This document shows, in pieces, positions 5,934 through 6,071 of a stretch of DNA of 6,071 nucleotides (positions are counted from its first letter, which is position 1; every line of letters begins with the position of its first letter). The translations under genes were made by a program, and so were the position numbers. This DNA is from an uncultured Clostridia bacterium. Lineage in GTDB: Bacteria; Bacillota; Clostridia; Christensenellales; CAG-138. Under the pieces are notes generated by a model that ran no database searches, was not told the origin of the DNA, and was given only the letters and a program-made list of their open reading frames with translations. The stretch covers positions 1 through 6,071 of the forward strand of contig CALEPU010000084.1 in NCBI GenBank assembly GCA_937913075.1, written 5' to 3'.

Positions 5934-6071
5934 TTACTCATCCAATTTAAGCACCGCCAGAAACGCCTCCGTCGGCACCTGAACCGTGCCGAGGGAGCGC
6001 ATTTTCTTTTTGCCCTCTTTTTGCTTCTCCAGCAGCTTCTTCTTGCGCGTGATGTCGCCGCCGTAGCACTT
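5934..6071 (-). CDS. lepA: Elongation factor 4 (LepA), C-terminal fragment
   Basis: The last 45 codons of a gene that enters from the right edge. The peptide begins KCYGGDITRKKKLLEKQKEG and ends with VPTEAFLAVLKLDE. This is the highly conserved LepA C-terminal domain, whose basic KxKEGKKxM stretch reaches the peptidyl-transferase region of the ribosome. LepA is a translational GTPase that acts on stalled or mis-translocated ribosomes and in subunit biogenesis. The GTPase and EF-G-like domains lie outside the window. The gene is convergent with rhaD and shares its terminator. The identification is firm despite the short length because these residues are nearly invariant in the family. Confidence 0.95.
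   Translation of the reverse strand, partial: KCYGGDITRKKKLLEKQKEGKKKMRSLGTVQVPTEAFLAVLKLDE

Noticed and set aside
5186..5941. Minus-strand open frame covering rhaD and running into the lepA end
   Set aside because: It is antisense to a well-recognised rhaD, spans the bidirectional terminator and overlaps the lepA stop region. No domain is visible.

Overview
The window looks like a chromosomal segment of an anaerobic, Gram-positive gut or rumen bacterium of the Oscillospiraceae/Ruminococcus type. The clues are a secreted protein ending in a type I dockerin behind an InlB/Flg_new-type repeat, a bacterial serpin carried as a lipoprotein, strong GGAGG ribosome binding sites, sigma-A-like promoters in AT-rich gaps, and intrinsic terminators. 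This assignment is inference from gene content; no rRNA or other taxonomic marker is present.

Layout. The left edge holds a minus-strand unit: a complete uvrC (620 codons, nucleotide excision repair), followed one base later by the first 14 codons of a gene that begins like a HAD-superfamily (Cof-type) hydrolase. A gap of about 120 bp carries back-to-back promoters and separates uvrC from a plus-strand serpin gene (start 2030, 439 aa). The serpin has a lipoprotein signal and a canonical inhibitory hinge in its reactive-centre loop, and its gene ends at a clear terminator. A second plus-strand gene, with its own strong promoter, encodes a 491-aa secreted protein: signal peptide, a large unassigned beta-rich region, one InlB-type repeat and a C-terminal dockerin. 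A long hairpin terminator then separates it from rhaD (rhamnulose-1-phosphate aldolase, 270 aa), for which I see no promoter. A bidirectional terminator divides rhaD from the convergent 3' end of lepA (elongation factor 4) at the right edge.

How the genes relate. uvrC, lepA and probably the HAD gene are housekeeping genes. The serpin and the dockerin protein are both surface or secreted products and form a small exported island between them. They have separate promoters and a terminator between them, so they are neighbours and not an operon. A plausible reading is that the serpin protects surface proteins, possibly including dockerin-bound complexes, from host or competitor proteases, while the dockerin protein joins a cohesin-based surface assembly. 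RhaD fits use of rhamnose from plant or host glycans, but no other rhamnose gene is in view. I see no CRISPR array, tRNA, rRNA, insertion sequence, prophage or defence gene, and no strong evidence for a wholly new system. The most interesting items are the serpin's reactive loop and the uncharacterised dockerin protein.
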